Of a stretch of DNA of 64,000 nucleotides, positions 27,750-36,218 are shown piece after piece; positions within the stretch are counted from its first letter, which is position 1, and each line of letters begins with the position of its first letter. A program made the translations under genes and the position numbers. Below the pieces are notes generated by a model, which ran no database searches, was not told the DNA's origin, and saw only the letters and a list, made by a program, of their open reading frames with translations. Source of the stretch: Mycolicibacterium rufum (lineage in GTDB: Bacteria; Actinomycetota; Actinomycetes; Mycobacteriales; Mycobacteriaceae). The stretch lies in assembly GCF_022374875.2 (NCBI RefSeq), contig NZ_CP092427.2, forward strand, positions 744,001 through 808,000, read 5' to 3'.

Positions 27750-29033
27750 ATGATCGAACACCTGTTCGAAGTCGACCCCGATGCCTCCGAGGAGACGCTC
27801 CGTGATGTCGTCGCAGAGTGCGAGCGGGTCAAAGCGCAGGCCGCCGCGGCCCAGGCGCGGGCGACGGCGTTGTGGGCCGCCAAGCGGCGCGCCGCCGAGC
27901 AAGCCGCAGGCGTGCCGGCCGCGAAACGGGGTCGCGGGCTGGGTTCCGAGGTCGCGCTCGCACGCCGCGACGCCCCCTGCACCGGTGGCCGGCATCTCGG
28001 GTTCGCACACGCCCTGGCCCACGAGATGCCTCACACGTTGTCCGCGCTGGAGAGCGGCGTCCTCACCGAGTATCGGGCCACGCTGATCGTCAAGCAGTCC
28101 GCGTGCCTCAGCGTGGAGCACCGCCGCCAGTTGGATGCTGAACTGTGCGCCGACCGTGCCACGCTGGACGGCTGGGGCAATGCGCAGGTCGAAGCCGAAG
28201 CCAAGAGGATCACCGCCCGCCTCGATGCCGCGGCGGTGGTGGAACGCAACGCCAAAGCTGTCGGGGACCGGTGCGTCTGGACCCGGCCTGCCCCCGAGGG
28301 CATGGTGTACGTCACCGCCCTCCTGCCGCTGACGCAGGGCATCGGGGTCTACGCCGCGCTCACGCGGCACGCTGATGCGACCTCTGACGGCCGCGGGCGC
28401 GGTCAGGTCATGGCCGACACCCTCTACGAGCGCGTCACCGGTCGCCCCTGCACCTCGCCGGCGCCGATCGCGGTGAACCTGGTGTTGGCCGACACCACGC
28501 TCTACGGCGACGACGACTGCCCCGGCTGGGTTCAGGGCTACGGGCCGGTACCCGCCGCGGTGGTGCGGGCACTGGTCGGCGACGCCGTAGTCGACCAGAA
28601 CACCAGAGCCACTCTGCGGCGGCTCTACCGCCACCCCACCAGCGGACAACTCGTCGCGATGGAATCCAAGGCTCGGCTGTTCCCGAAAGGTCTGAAGGCG
28701 TTCATCGGCCTGCGGGATCAGACCTGCCGCACTCCCTACTGCAACGCCCCCATCCGCCATCACGACCATGCCACCCCTCACCGCGAGGGTGGACCGACCA
28801 ACGCCCGCAACGGATTAGGGGCCTGCCAAGGCTGCAACCACGCCAAGGAAGCCCCGGGTTGGGCCGTCACCACCAGCGAACACGACGGCCGCCACGTCGC
28901 CGAGTTCCACACTCCCACCGGAGCGGTGTACCGCTCCATCGCACTACGACTACCCGGACCACCCATTCGGCAACGCCTCAGCCTGGTCGAAGGCCGACTC
29001 AGCATCGACCTGGTCACGTTCGACGCCGCGTGA
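27750..29033 (+). CDS. 13E12-type DUF222/HNH endonuclease protein
   Basis: A 427-residue protein of the mycobacterial 13E12 repeat family. An N-terminal helical DUF222 domain (1-310) is followed by an HNH nuclease motif near residues 340-385: CRTPYCNAPIRHHDHATPH, then GGPTNARNGLGACQGCNHAKE, with the two CxxC-type zinc pairs and the DHATP core intact. Family members are multicopy and associated with REP13E12 elements. It lies directly between dapB and the hydrogenase locus, a natural place for an insertion boundary. I could not find flanking repeats by eye. Confidence 0.9.
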   Translation: MIEHLFEVDPDASEETLRDVVAECERVKAQAAAAQARATALWAAKRRAAEQAAGVPAAKRGRGLGSEVALARRDAPCTGGRHLGFAHALAHEMPHTLSALESGVLTEYRATLIVKQSACLSVEHRRQLDAELCADRATLDGWGNAQVEAEAKRITARLDAAAVVERNAKAVGDRCVWTRPAPEGMVYVTALLPLTQGIGVYAALTRHADATSDGRGRGQVMADTLYERVTGRPCTSPAPIAVNLVLADTTLYGDDDCPGWVQGYGPVPAAVVRALVGDAVVDQNTRATLRRLYRHPTSGQLVAMESKARLFPKGLKAFIGLRDQTCRTPYCNAPIRHHDHATPHREGGPTNARNGLGACQGCNHAKEAPGWAVTTSEHDGRHVAEFHTPTGAVYRSIALRLPGPPIRQRLSLVEGRLSIDLVTFDAA

Positions 29034-29059
29034 GCCGGCCGCACCGCTACGCTCGGCTG

Positions 29060-29428
29060 ATGAACGTCAACGTTGCCGTCCTCGTCGCGGCCGGCGCCGT
29101 GGCCTCCGCGTGCGTCCTGGCGCCGCCGGCCGGCGCCACGGTCTACGGCAGCAACGGTGTGTTCGGCGTGACCACCCAACCCCGTGACGGCTGGGCGACC
29201 ACGTTCATCCCACCGGGGCGCTACCGGGTGGACCAGTCGCCCAGCATGCAGCCCTATCAGAGTCCGCCCGGGTTCTGGCTGCGCTGCCGCGACTTCCCCT
29301 GCGCCGGAACGTCCCCCGGCAACATCATCGGCAACGGTGACGCGCTGCGCGACCAGCCGACGTTCGTCGACATCCTGCCGACCGACGTGGCGATCGCCCT
29401 GCACAACGTCACGCTCACGCCCGCCTGA
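29060..29428 (+). CDS. small secreted protein
   Basis: A 122-residue protein with a signal peptide (MNVNVAVLVAAGAVASACVL, cut probably after AGA at about residue 26). The mature part of about 95 residues has two Cys (LRCRDFPC), a YRVDQSP segment and an acidic/hydrophobic end, resembling small exported mycobacterial proteins that show a beta-rich ligand-type fold. No function can be assigned. It converges with the last gene of the hydrogenase operon and overlaps it by 14 bases. Confidence 0.8.
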   Translation: MNVNVAVLVAAGAVASACVLAPPAGATVYGSNGVFGVTTQPRDGWATTFIPPGRYRVDQSPSMQPYQSPPGFWLRCRDFPCAGTSPGNIIGNGDALRDQPTFVDILPTDVAIALHNVTLTPA

Positions 29429-30248
29429 CGGCCAGCGCCGGATCGAACGTCGCCCGTGCGGCGACCGACGCCGCCGCGGCCGCCACCACCACGCCGGCGT
29501 CGCCGTCGCGGCCCTTCGCGAACACGATCTCGGCACTGTCGGGTCCGTCCCGGTGCGCCATCAGATAGTCGTAGAGCAACCAGTCCAGCGCACAGGCCGC
29601 GTCGAAGGCGTCCGCATCCGGACGCGCGGCCGCCGAGGTCACCGCCCGCAACGCCTCGACGTGCTCGGTACGCGCGGCGTCCTTGTTCGTTCCCGAACTG
29701 TCGAACAACAACATCGACAGCGTCAGCGGCAGCCGCTCCCCCGACTCGGTGCGCACCACCCAGCGGCTGCCCCGCCACGGTCGCTCCGGGTCGACCGTCA
29801 CCATCTCGCCGTAGCCGCCGACCACACCGAGCGTCGGCTCCTGCAACTCGCCGTCCAACGGCACCGGGCCCAGCATGTCCAGCGGCTGACGGGCCAGGAT
29901 CGACATCAGCACCGCCGTGCCCACGATCCTGCCGGCCCGCGCGTCGGGCGCCGCACCGAGACGCTCGACCGCCCGCGCATAGTCGAGACAGGCGTCGTCC
30001 AGACTGCGGTACAGCTCCGCGAGATCGTCCCGGTCCGGCGGCGTCGGCCGGCGGCCCCCACCGAGCAGGGCGCCGAAGCGCCGCGCGGCGTCGATCATCG
30101 CGTCATCGAGCGCCGACAGGTGGGTCGCCGCCAGCCGGTCCGGTTCGTCGTCATCGTCCACGAGGTCGGCCAGCGTGGTCGGCTGACCGGACGCCGTGGT
30201 CCACCGGAACCCGATCTGGTCGTCGTCCTGGACGATCCGCGGTCTCAC
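29415..30248 (-). CDS. last gene of the huc operon, unknown function
   Basis: A 277-residue soluble protein. Aromatic and acidic segments at the N-terminus (QDDDQIGFRWTTASG, ADLVDDDDEPDRL) are followed by an alpha-rich middle and an Ala-rich C-terminus (VVVAAAAASVAARATFDPAL). No Cys-rich cluster motif, signal peptide or membrane helix is present. The GTG start overlaps the stop of the NHL gene (GTGA), so it is translated as part of the hydrogenase operon. I recognise no family; a role in assembly or electron transfer of the hydrogenase is only inferred from position. Confidence 0.78.
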   Translation of the reverse strand: MRPRIVQDDDQIGFRWTTASGQPTTLADLVDDDDEPDRLAATHLSALDDAMIDAARRFGALLGGGRRPTPPDRDDLAELYRSLDDACLDYARAVERLGAAPDARAGRIVGTAVLMSILARQPLDMLGPVPLDGELQEPTLGVVGGYGEMVTVDPERPWRGSRWVVRTESGERLPLTLSMLLFDSSGTNKDAARTEHVEALRAVTSAAARPDADAFDAACALDWLLYDYLMAHRDGPDSAEIVFAKGRDGDAGVVVAAAAASVAARATFDPALAVRRA

Positions 30249-31438
30249 GACCGCCGCCACAGCATCACGCGGTTGTTGCCCGAATCCGCCACCGCCAGCA
30301 GGTTTCCGTGCAGGCTCAGCCCGTAGGGCCAGCACAGCGTGTCGCGCCCGACCAGCGCCCACCGGTTCTCACCGTTCGAGGCGAAGTCGGGCTGGGCCAG
30401 CACATGGTCGGCGGGCCGGCCGCCGAGCGGCTCCTCGGGCAGCCCGTCCCACACCAGCACCCGGTTGTTCGCGGTGTCGGCGACCACCAGCACGTCGCCG
30501 TCGAGGTCCACCGCGTACGGGAACCGGAACCGGTCCCCGGTGTGCGGACCATAGGGCCACTCCTGCGCTGTCACGAAATCGGCCTGTCCCAGAACAGTAT
30601 TCGCGGGCCGGTCCGCGCCCGGGTGCGGCGCCCAGCCCAGCACCCGGTGATCGCCGGCGTCGGCGACCAGCAGCAGCTCCGGCGTGCCGGTGATCGCGTG
30701 CGGCCACCGGAAACTCGCGGGCCCCGCCGCCTCACCGCGGTTCTCCTCCCGCGCGCTCGGCGACGGCTGCCCCAGCACGACGTCGGCGGCCTGTCTCGGC
30801 TCCGGCACGCCGCCACTCCAGCCCAGCACCCGCCGGTTGCCGGTGTCGGCCACCCAGAACCGACCACCGAGCACCGCGAACCCGAACGGCCAGTAAAACG
30901 TAGCGGCCGAACACTCCCCACCCGCGTTCGGCTCCACCGACGCGCTGTCCGGCTGACCGAGCACCACATCGGGCGCGACGTCGTCGCGCTGCGGCACCGC
31001 GTTCCAGATCAGGATCCGGTGATGCCACGCGTCGGCCACGATCAGCCGCCCGTCGACGATCGCGACACCGGTCGGCAGGTTCATGCCGCGTTCGGGTCCC
31101 CGCCCGCCCGCCGCCCGGCCCTCGGTGCCCCCGTCGGGCTGGCCGAGCACGACGTCGGCGGGCTGCTCGTCGACCTGAGGGATCCCGTGCCAGATCAGCA
31201 CCCGGTGGTTACCGGAATCGGCCGCCACCACGTGGTGGTCGTCGACGAAAACCCCACGGGGTGAATACATCCAGGACATGCTCGGCGTCGCCTGCGGCAG
31301 CGCCAACCCCCCGGGCGCCGGGGCGCCCAGCCAGGTCAGCGGCCGCCAACCGCCGCTGTGGTCGTCGGTCAGCACCGCGGTCGGCGCGTGCCCGGCGGGT
31401 CGACCGGCCACGGTGTGCCGCACCGTGTAGCGGCTCAT
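30245..31438 (-). CDS. NHL-repeat beta-propeller protein of the huc operon
   Basis: A 397-residue protein with about six NHL-type blades. The recurrent unit is VADxGNHRVLxW followed by ADxVLGQPD, for example AADSGNHRVLIWHG, VADAWHHRILIWNA, VADTGNRRVLGWSG, VADAGDHRVLGW, VADTANNRVLVWDG and VADSGNNRVMLWRR. There is no signal peptide, so it acts in the cytoplasm. Propellers of this kind usually scaffold protein contacts. Its ATG overlaps the stop of the NifU-Rieske gene. NHL genes accompany mycobacterial and streptomycete uptake hydrogenases, but the role is unknown. Confidence 0.88.
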   Translation of the reverse strand: MSRYTVRHTVAGRPAGHAPTAVLTDDHSGGWRPLTWLGAPAPGGLALPQATPSMSWMYSPRGVFVDDHHVVAADSGNHRVLIWHGIPQVDEQPADVVLGQPDGGTEGRAAGGRGPERGMNLPTGVAIVDGRLIVADAWHHRILIWNAVPQRDDVAPDVVLGQPDSASVEPNAGGECSAATFYWPFGFAVLGGRFWVADTGNRRVLGWSGGVPEPRQAADVVLGQPSPSAREENRGEAAGPASFRWPHAITGTPELLLVADAGDHRVLGWAPHPGADRPANTVLGQADFVTAQEWPYGPHTGDRFRFPYAVDLDGDVLVVADTANNRVLVWDGLPEEPLGGRPADHVLAQPDFASNGENRWALVGRDTLCWPYGLSLHGNLLAVADSGNNRVMLWRRS

Positions 31439-32286
31439 CGGCCGGTCCGAACCCAGACATCCCCGTCGTCGATGCGCAGCGGCAACTGCTCGAGTTGCAC
31501 GCCGGGCGCCGACAGGCACTCCCCCGACGTCGCGTCGTAACAGAATCCGTGCCACGGGCACGTCAGCGTGCCGGCGGTCGCATCGAGGATCGCCTCGTCG
31601 AGCGGCAGCGCCTCGTGCGCGCACTCGTTGCGGTACGCCGACAGCCGCTGACCGACGTTCACCACGATGACGCCGTCGGCGGGCACTGCCATCGCGTCCA
31701 CCGGGACGGAGTCCGCGCGGGCCACCTTGACCCAGCCGTCGTCGGCCGGCCGCGGCGGCATCCGCAGCGCCTCGACCGGGATCAGCGACGGTGACGGCTC
31801 CGCGGGCACCACCTCCACCGCCCGCAGCGACGGAACACCCTGCCGCAGCGCGGTTTCGACGAGTTCGCGCAGTGTCACCGACGACATCGAGCAGCCGTTG
31901 CACGCCCCCTCGAGGCGCACGAAGGCGACACCGTCCTCCAGACGGACAAGGGCGACGTCGCCGCCGTGGCTGTGCACCTGCGGACGCACCGCGGCCAGCG
32001 CCCGCTCGGCCAGCGTGACCGGATCGGGCCGGATGATGCCGTGCAGCGTCAGCAGCATCCGCACCACGGGGTCGTCGACGAGGTCGAAGAGCAGCGGCCG
32101 GGCGCCGTCGTCGGCCCGCATCCGCGCGACGATCGTCGTCAGCCCGGCGCGGTGGATGTCCTCGAGCGCCGCCTTGAGCTCCTCGGCCGCGGCCCGGGCG
32201 GCGGGGTCGAGGTCGGCCAGCGCCGCGACCGCGGCGTCGACGCGGCCCGCGAGGTCCTCGAGTTCGGTGGCGTCGGCGATGGTCAT
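31435..32286 (-). CDS. NifU-Rieske fusion iron-sulfur protein (HucE candidate)
   Basis: A 283-residue protein with three parts: a helical N-terminus (1-95), a NifU-like domain (about 90-160) with the cluster pair in GACNGCSMSS, and a Rieske [2Fe-2S] domain (175-283) with NECAH and TCPWHGFCYD (CxH plus CxxH ligands). It could carry electrons from the hydrogenase or deliver Fe-S clusters to it. In M. smegmatis an iron-sulfur protein called HucE is needed for Huc coupling to respiration; I infer that this is its counterpart. Four-base overlaps join it to the TPR and NHL genes. Confidence 0.87.
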   Translation of the reverse strand: MTIADATELEDLAGRVDAAVAALADLDPAARAAAEELKAALEDIHRAGLTTIVARMRADDGARPLLFDLVDDPVVRMLLTLHGIIRPDPVTLAERALAAVRPQVHSHGGDVALVRLEDGVAFVRLEGACNGCSMSSVTLRELVETALRQGVPSLRAVEVVPAEPSPSLIPVEALRMPPRPADDGWVKVARADSVPVDAMAVPADGVIVVNVGQRLSAYRNECAHEALPLDEAILDATAGTLTCPWHGFCYDATSGECLSAPGVQLEQLPLRIDDGDVWVRTGR

Positions 32287-33518
32287 CGCGCGCCCTCCCG
32301 GGAGATCTCGTCGAGCACGCCACGCACCGTGCGCACCGCATCGGTGTCGCCGAGTTCCTCGAACAGGAACCGCGCCTCGTAGAGCTTGGCCTTCGCCTGG
32401 TCGAACATGCCGAGGTGGGCGAGCACGTTGCCCTGGTTGGCGAGCACCCGGGCCCGCCCGCCCGGGTCGGACTCGCGGTCGCGGGACTCGAGCACCGCCT
32501 CGTAGATCTCGACCGCCTCCACCAGGTTCTCCTGCCGGTGCCGAGACGGCGTGTACACCAACGAGTTCGCGAGGTTCAGCTGCACGCTGGCCCAGCGCTG
32601 CGGATGGTCCTCGCGGGTGAACACCGTCAGCGCCTGCCGTAGCGACTGCGCGGCGATGCCGAGCCGCAACTGGCTCGACGCCTCGGTCATCGGCATCGTC
32701 AGGTACGCGGTGGCCAGGTCGGCATGGCCTGACGCCCACAGCAGCGGAGCGTCCTCGCGGCGGATCAGCTGCAGCGCCGAGTGGTAGTGCGGGATCGCGG
32801 CGGGCATCAGCTCGGGTCGCTCGGCGGCCTGCTCGTGCAGCATGCCGGCGGCCGTCAGGTGCAGTTCGGCCCGGGCCACCTTCAGGGCGTCGGCGCCGTC
32901 GAGCAGCGTCAGCGCCCGCTCGAGCCGGCTCAGCGTCAGCGGGTCGCCGTTGTCGCGGGCGAGTCCGGCCGCCGCACCGATCAGCAGCCCGGCCAACGGC
33001 CGACTCACCGGGGTCGCGGCCTGCGCGGCGGACTCCAGGATCGCGACGGCTTTGGTCGGGGCGTGCGCGTCGACGGTCGCCGACGCCGCCGCGGCGAGCA
33101 CCGCCGCGGCCAGTTCGCCGTCGAGGCCGTCGGCGTCGGGGACGGTGTCGCTGCGGCCGAGCTCGAACAGCACGACGTCGACGAGCACCCCGAAGACTCC
33201 GAGACCCGCGCGCACGGCGGCGGGGTCGGCCGCGTCCGGGTCGAGGACGAAGCGGTTGTAGCGCGTCACCGGGTCGTCGCCGGACAGCGCGGCCAGCGCG
33301 GCGTCGCGGTCCCCGGCGTAGGCGTGCCGGTGCGCGGCCATGCGGTCGGGCCAGGCGTCGGGCAGCCGACCCGACACCAGCGCGGCGCGCGCCGCGTCGG
33401 TGTCCGGTCCGGCGGGGATGAGCAGGTAGCCCAGGGGAAGGCCGAACACGCCCAGCGGTTGCGGACGCGCCACCAGGTCGGCGCCCGCCTCGGTCGGTTC
33501 GACGGCGATATCGGTCAC
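32283..33518 (-). CDS. TPR protein of the huc operon
   Basis: A 411-residue all-helical, Ala/Leu-rich protein. From about residue 210 it shows TPR-like helical pairs (AAIPHYHSALQLI, LGIAAQSLRQALTVF, NLVEAVEIYEAVLE, GNVLAHLGMFDQAKAKLYEA). The N-terminal half has FGLPLGYLLIPAGPD and may form a separate domain. No catalytic motif is seen. It follows the 65-residue gene by 16 bases and overlaps the NifU-Rieske start. A chaperone or scaffold role in hydrogenase maturation is inferred from context only. Confidence 0.86.
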   Translation of the reverse strand: MTDIAVEPTEAGADLVARPQPLGVFGLPLGYLLIPAGPDTDAARAALVSGRLPDAWPDRMAAHRHAYAGDRDAALAALSGDDPVTRYNRFVLDPDAADPAAVRAGLGVFGVLVDVVLFELGRSDTVPDADGLDGELAAAVLAAAASATVDAHAPTKAVAILESAAQAATPVSRPLAGLLIGAAAGLARDNGDPLTLSRLERALTLLDGADALKVARAELHLTAAGMLHEQAAERPELMPAAIPHYHSALQLIRREDAPLLWASGHADLATAYLTMPMTEASSQLRLGIAAQSLRQALTVFTREDHPQRWASVQLNLANSLVYTPSRHRQENLVEAVEIYEAVLESRDRESDPGGRARVLANQGNVLAHLGMFDQAKAKLYEARFLFEELGDTDAVRTVRGVLDEISREGAR

Positions 33519-33534
33519 GGCCCTCCCCTGCGAT

Positions 33535-33732
33535 TCACGACAGATCCCGCTCCGCGGCGCGCTTGATCAGATCGGCGGCCAGGTCGGCGCGGCGGCGGGT
33601 GCGGTGGGTGCTGATGCGCTTGCGCACCACCCCGTCGTCGAACACGACGACGATGTCGACGGCCCACTGGCCGCGGTCGGGCACCACCACGGTCTCCACC
33701 GCGCGGGCCACCTCAGCCGACATGGCGATCAC
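33535..33732 (-). CDS. 65-residue protein of the huc operon
   Basis: A small, basic protein with a beta-hairpin-like centre (VDIVVVFDDGVVRKRISTH) and an Arg-rich helical end (RTRRRADLAADLIKRAAER). The GTG at 33732 overlaps the stop of the protease gene (GTGA); an ATG three codons inside (33723) is the alternative. The strict coupling to both neighbours suggests a real, conserved operon member. No family is recognised. Confidence 0.72.
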   Translation of the reverse strand: MIAMSAEVARAVETVVVPDRGQWAVDIVVVFDDGVVRKRISTHRTRRRADLAADLIKRAAERDLS

Positions 33733-34562
33733 CGTTCCCGCTCCTCAGCGCCGGGAACGGGGATGCGCAGGGCGGACTGGTCATCGTCCCAGCATGCGCG
33801 AAAAACGCCGCACAGTGGGCTCTCCCTCAGCAACTCGCTGACCAGGACCGACCGGTCGCCGGCCGGGGTGCGCTGTTTGAGCAGCAGGCCACCGCTGCGG
33901 GGCCCGCGCAGCGGGATCAACCACAGGGCCCCGTCGCGCAGCACCGCGGCGACCGCGTCCGAGGGGAACCTCGCGGCGGCGGTCGCGGCGTCGAGCCGCA
34001 GGTACCCGTCGGCGGTGAATTCGACGGTCACCTCGCGCGGGACGGTGGGCCGCAGCGGAGCGAGGTGATCGCGTTCGATCAGCGCGATCACCTGTTCCAT
34101 CGCCGCGGTCACCGGTTCGGAGAGATCGGCGCCCATCTCGACACCGGCGACCTCGATGAGGAACACCGTGATGTCGGTCGGGCAGTCCTCCCCCAGTGCC
34201 CACCGGGCGAACGCGATCGCATGGTCCCAGCGGAACGAGTGGGTGTGCAGGCCCTGCAGCGGCGGGAGTTCGGCGAGCTCGGAACCGGGCACCCGGAACA
34301 TGGTTCCCGGTGCCGACCCGGTGGCGGCGGCGTCGATGATCACCACCTGCCGGGCGCCGCGCATCTGAAACGCGACGTCCATGCCGGCGGTCCCGCCGTC
34401 GACCAGCTTGGCGCCGTCGGGCACCCCGCGTTCCCACAGGTGACGCACCAGGACCGGGCCGACGCCGTCGTCGCCGCGCAATAGGTTCCCGCAGCCGATT
34501 ACGAGCACGTCGCAGCCCGGCGGCTCGAGGGAAACCGCCGGGCTGCCGGCTTGGGGATTCAC
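33729..34562 (-). CDS. hydrogenase maturation protease with C-terminal extension
   Basis: A 277-residue protein. Residues 15-160 form the HyaD/HybD-type endopeptidase: VLVIGCGNLLRGDDGVGP (with the metal-sensing acidic residue), DGGTAGMDV, IIDAAATGSAPGT and HTHSFRWDHAIAFA. This enzyme removes the C-terminal tail of the large subunit once nickel is inserted. About 110 further residues (165-277) are not part of the usual protease length and resemble no domain I know. The GTG start follows hucL by 16 bases, the expected position for the dedicated protease. Confidence 0.9.
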   Translation of the reverse strand: MNPQAGSPAVSLEPPGCDVLVIGCGNLLRGDDGVGPVLVRHLWERGVPDGAKLVDGGTAGMDVAFQMRGARQVVIIDAAATGSAPGTMFRVPGSELAELPPLQGLHTHSFRWDHAIAFARWALGEDCPTDITVFLIEVAGVEMGADLSEPVTAAMEQVIALIERDHLAPLRPTVPREVTVEFTADGYLRLDAATAAARFPSDAVAAVLRDGALWLIPLRGPRSGGLLLKQRTPAGDRSVLVSELLRESPLCGVFRACWDDDQSALRIPVPGAEERER

Positions 34563-34578
34563 CCCTGATGACGCCAGC

Positions 34579-36189
34579 TCACACCATCCCGTTGATGACG
34601 AACTTGTTCAGCTCCCGGCCGGTCTTGCCGTCGTAGGCGTGCACCGTGCACACCAGGCAGGAGTCGAAGCTGCGGGCGACGTGGCCGAGCTCGACCGGAT
34701 CCTCGGCGTCGACGATCGGGGATCCGACCAACGCCCGCTCGATCGGGCCGAGCACCTCGGAGCCGTCCCGGGGGCCGATGTTCCAGGCGGTCGGCGTCAC
34801 CACCTGATAGTTCTTGATCTTGTTGTCCTCCAGCACGATCCAGTCCGAGAGCGAGCCGCGCGCCGCTTCGGTCGACCCGAAGCCCTTGCCTTCGGCGTAT
34901 TCGGTCGGCTTGGTGTAGAAGCTCTCCTTGAGCTCCAGCGCGTCGAGCCACTGCCGGGCCCACCTGTAGTACTTCGGCGCCTCGTGCATGCGCGCGAGCT
35001 GGCGCACCATCACCGACGGGCCGATCGTGTTGTAGATGTCGCCGAACAGCGGGTCGTCGTCCTGGTGCGCTGCGGCGTTCGGGCCTGCCGCGGCCATCCG
35101 GCGGGCCAGCGGGCCGGCCTCCAGCGGGATGTTGCCCAGGTCGCCGACGGCGTAGCGCGGCGACTTGGCCCAGCTGTACTTGCCCTGCTTTCGGCCCTGC
35201 TCCGGGTCGATCGGGATCGTCTCACCGTCGAACGGGTGCAGCGGCCGGTCGCCCTGATAGAAGGAGTGCGTGACGTCCTCGCGGACGTTGGCCTGGTCGA
35301 ACTCGTAGTAGCGCCCGTCGGCGAACACGCCCGACCGCCCGATCAGCGCCGCGTTGCGGCCGTCGATGGTTGGGTTCTCGTAGAGCGACGGCTCGAAATA
35401 CGTTCCGGTGGCCAGATAATTGCCCACCCCCTGGCCGTACTTGTCCAGGCCGACGTCCAGGCAGTAGCGGATGAAGAAGCCGCAGTCGCTGTTGTACTGC
35501 GCCTCGTTCTCGTCCACCCAGGCGAGGACGTCGTTCCAGGTCTTGTTCTCCAGCCAGCGGTCCACCGAACAGCCCAGCCACTGACCTTCCAGCCAGGCGT
35601 CGTTCCAGTGCTCGAGGATGGCGATGGAGCGGGTGACGTCCGAGAGCGTCGGCGCGCACATCACGCCGCCGGGCACCATGAAGCTCGAGTGCGGCCACTG
35701 GCCACCGTAGATGGCGTACACCTCGACGGGCTTGGCGCTGAGCACCACCCCGGGTTGGTAACTCGTGCCGACGTAGGGCGCGAAGCGCCGGACGGCTTCG
35801 GAGTAGAGCTTCGACTTGGCGTAGTTCTTGTTCGTCAGGTCGATCGCGAACAGCGCGTAGAAGTAGCGCGGGATCGACTGCAGCGTCTCGCAGGCCTGGC
35901 AGATGTTGCGGATCAGGGTCGCGTTGTGCGGCATGTGCGTGCGCCACGCCGTGTCCAGCGCGTAGGCCGACTTGTACAGGTGGCTGCCACCGCAGATGCC
36001 GCAGATGCGCGGGCAAACCACGAGACCGGACTGGGGGTCCTTGCCGCGCAAGATGATCTCGAAGCCGCGGAACATCGCGGCCTCGGTCCAGGCGGAGGTG
36101 ACGACCCCGTCCTCGATCGTGACGCGGACGTCGAGGTCGCCCTCGACGCGGCCCAGCGGGCTGACGAACAGATCCAATTGTGACGTCAT
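34579..36189 (-). CDS. hucL: [NiFe]-hydrogenase large subunit, Huc type (group 2a)
   Basis: A 536-residue catalytic subunit. The first nickel motif is CPRICGICGGSH (Cys63, Cys66) and the second is SFDSCLVCTVH (Cys511, Cys514). After His517 a 19-residue tail remains, which the adjacent protease should cut off. The N-terminus LFVSPLGRVEGDLDVRVT is typical of large subunits. From memory it closely resembles M. smegmatis HucL, which oxidises H2 at atmospheric levels. The second motif has Ser where most hydrogenases have Pro (DPCxxC), probably a subgroup trait. ATG 36189 has a GGAAGGA ribosome site; 29 bases separate it from hucS. Confidence 0.95.
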   Translation of the reverse strand: MTSQLDLFVSPLGRVEGDLDVRVTIEDGVVTSAWTEAAMFRGFEIILRGKDPQSGLVVCPRICGICGGSHLYKSAYALDTAWRTHMPHNATLIRNICQACETLQSIPRYFYALFAIDLTNKNYAKSKLYSEAVRRFAPYVGTSYQPGVVLSAKPVEVYAIYGGQWPHSSFMVPGGVMCAPTLSDVTRSIAILEHWNDAWLEGQWLGCSVDRWLENKTWNDVLAWVDENEAQYNSDCGFFIRYCLDVGLDKYGQGVGNYLATGTYFEPSLYENPTIDGRNAALIGRSGVFADGRYYEFDQANVREDVTHSFYQGDRPLHPFDGETIPIDPEQGRKQGKYSWAKSPRYAVGDLGNIPLEAGPLARRMAAAGPNAAAHQDDDPLFGDIYNTIGPSVMVRQLARMHEAPKYYRWARQWLDALELKESFYTKPTEYAEGKGFGSTEAARGSLSDWIVLEDNKIKNYQVVTPTAWNIGPRDGSEVLGPIERALVGSPIVDAEDPVELGHVARSFDSCLVCTVHAYDGKTGRELNKFVINGMV

Positions 36190-36218
36190 CGAGCGTCCTT
36201 CCCAGTTTCCCTGTGGCC

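Noticed and set aside
30245..32341. NHL protein extended to about 700 residues
   Set aside because: The upstream part is the NifU-Rieske gene in another frame. ATG 31438 overlaps that gene's stop and starts the propeller.
34639..36183. Open frame of 514 codons opposite hucL
   Set aside because: Antisense shadow; hucL has all catalytic residues and a ribosome site.
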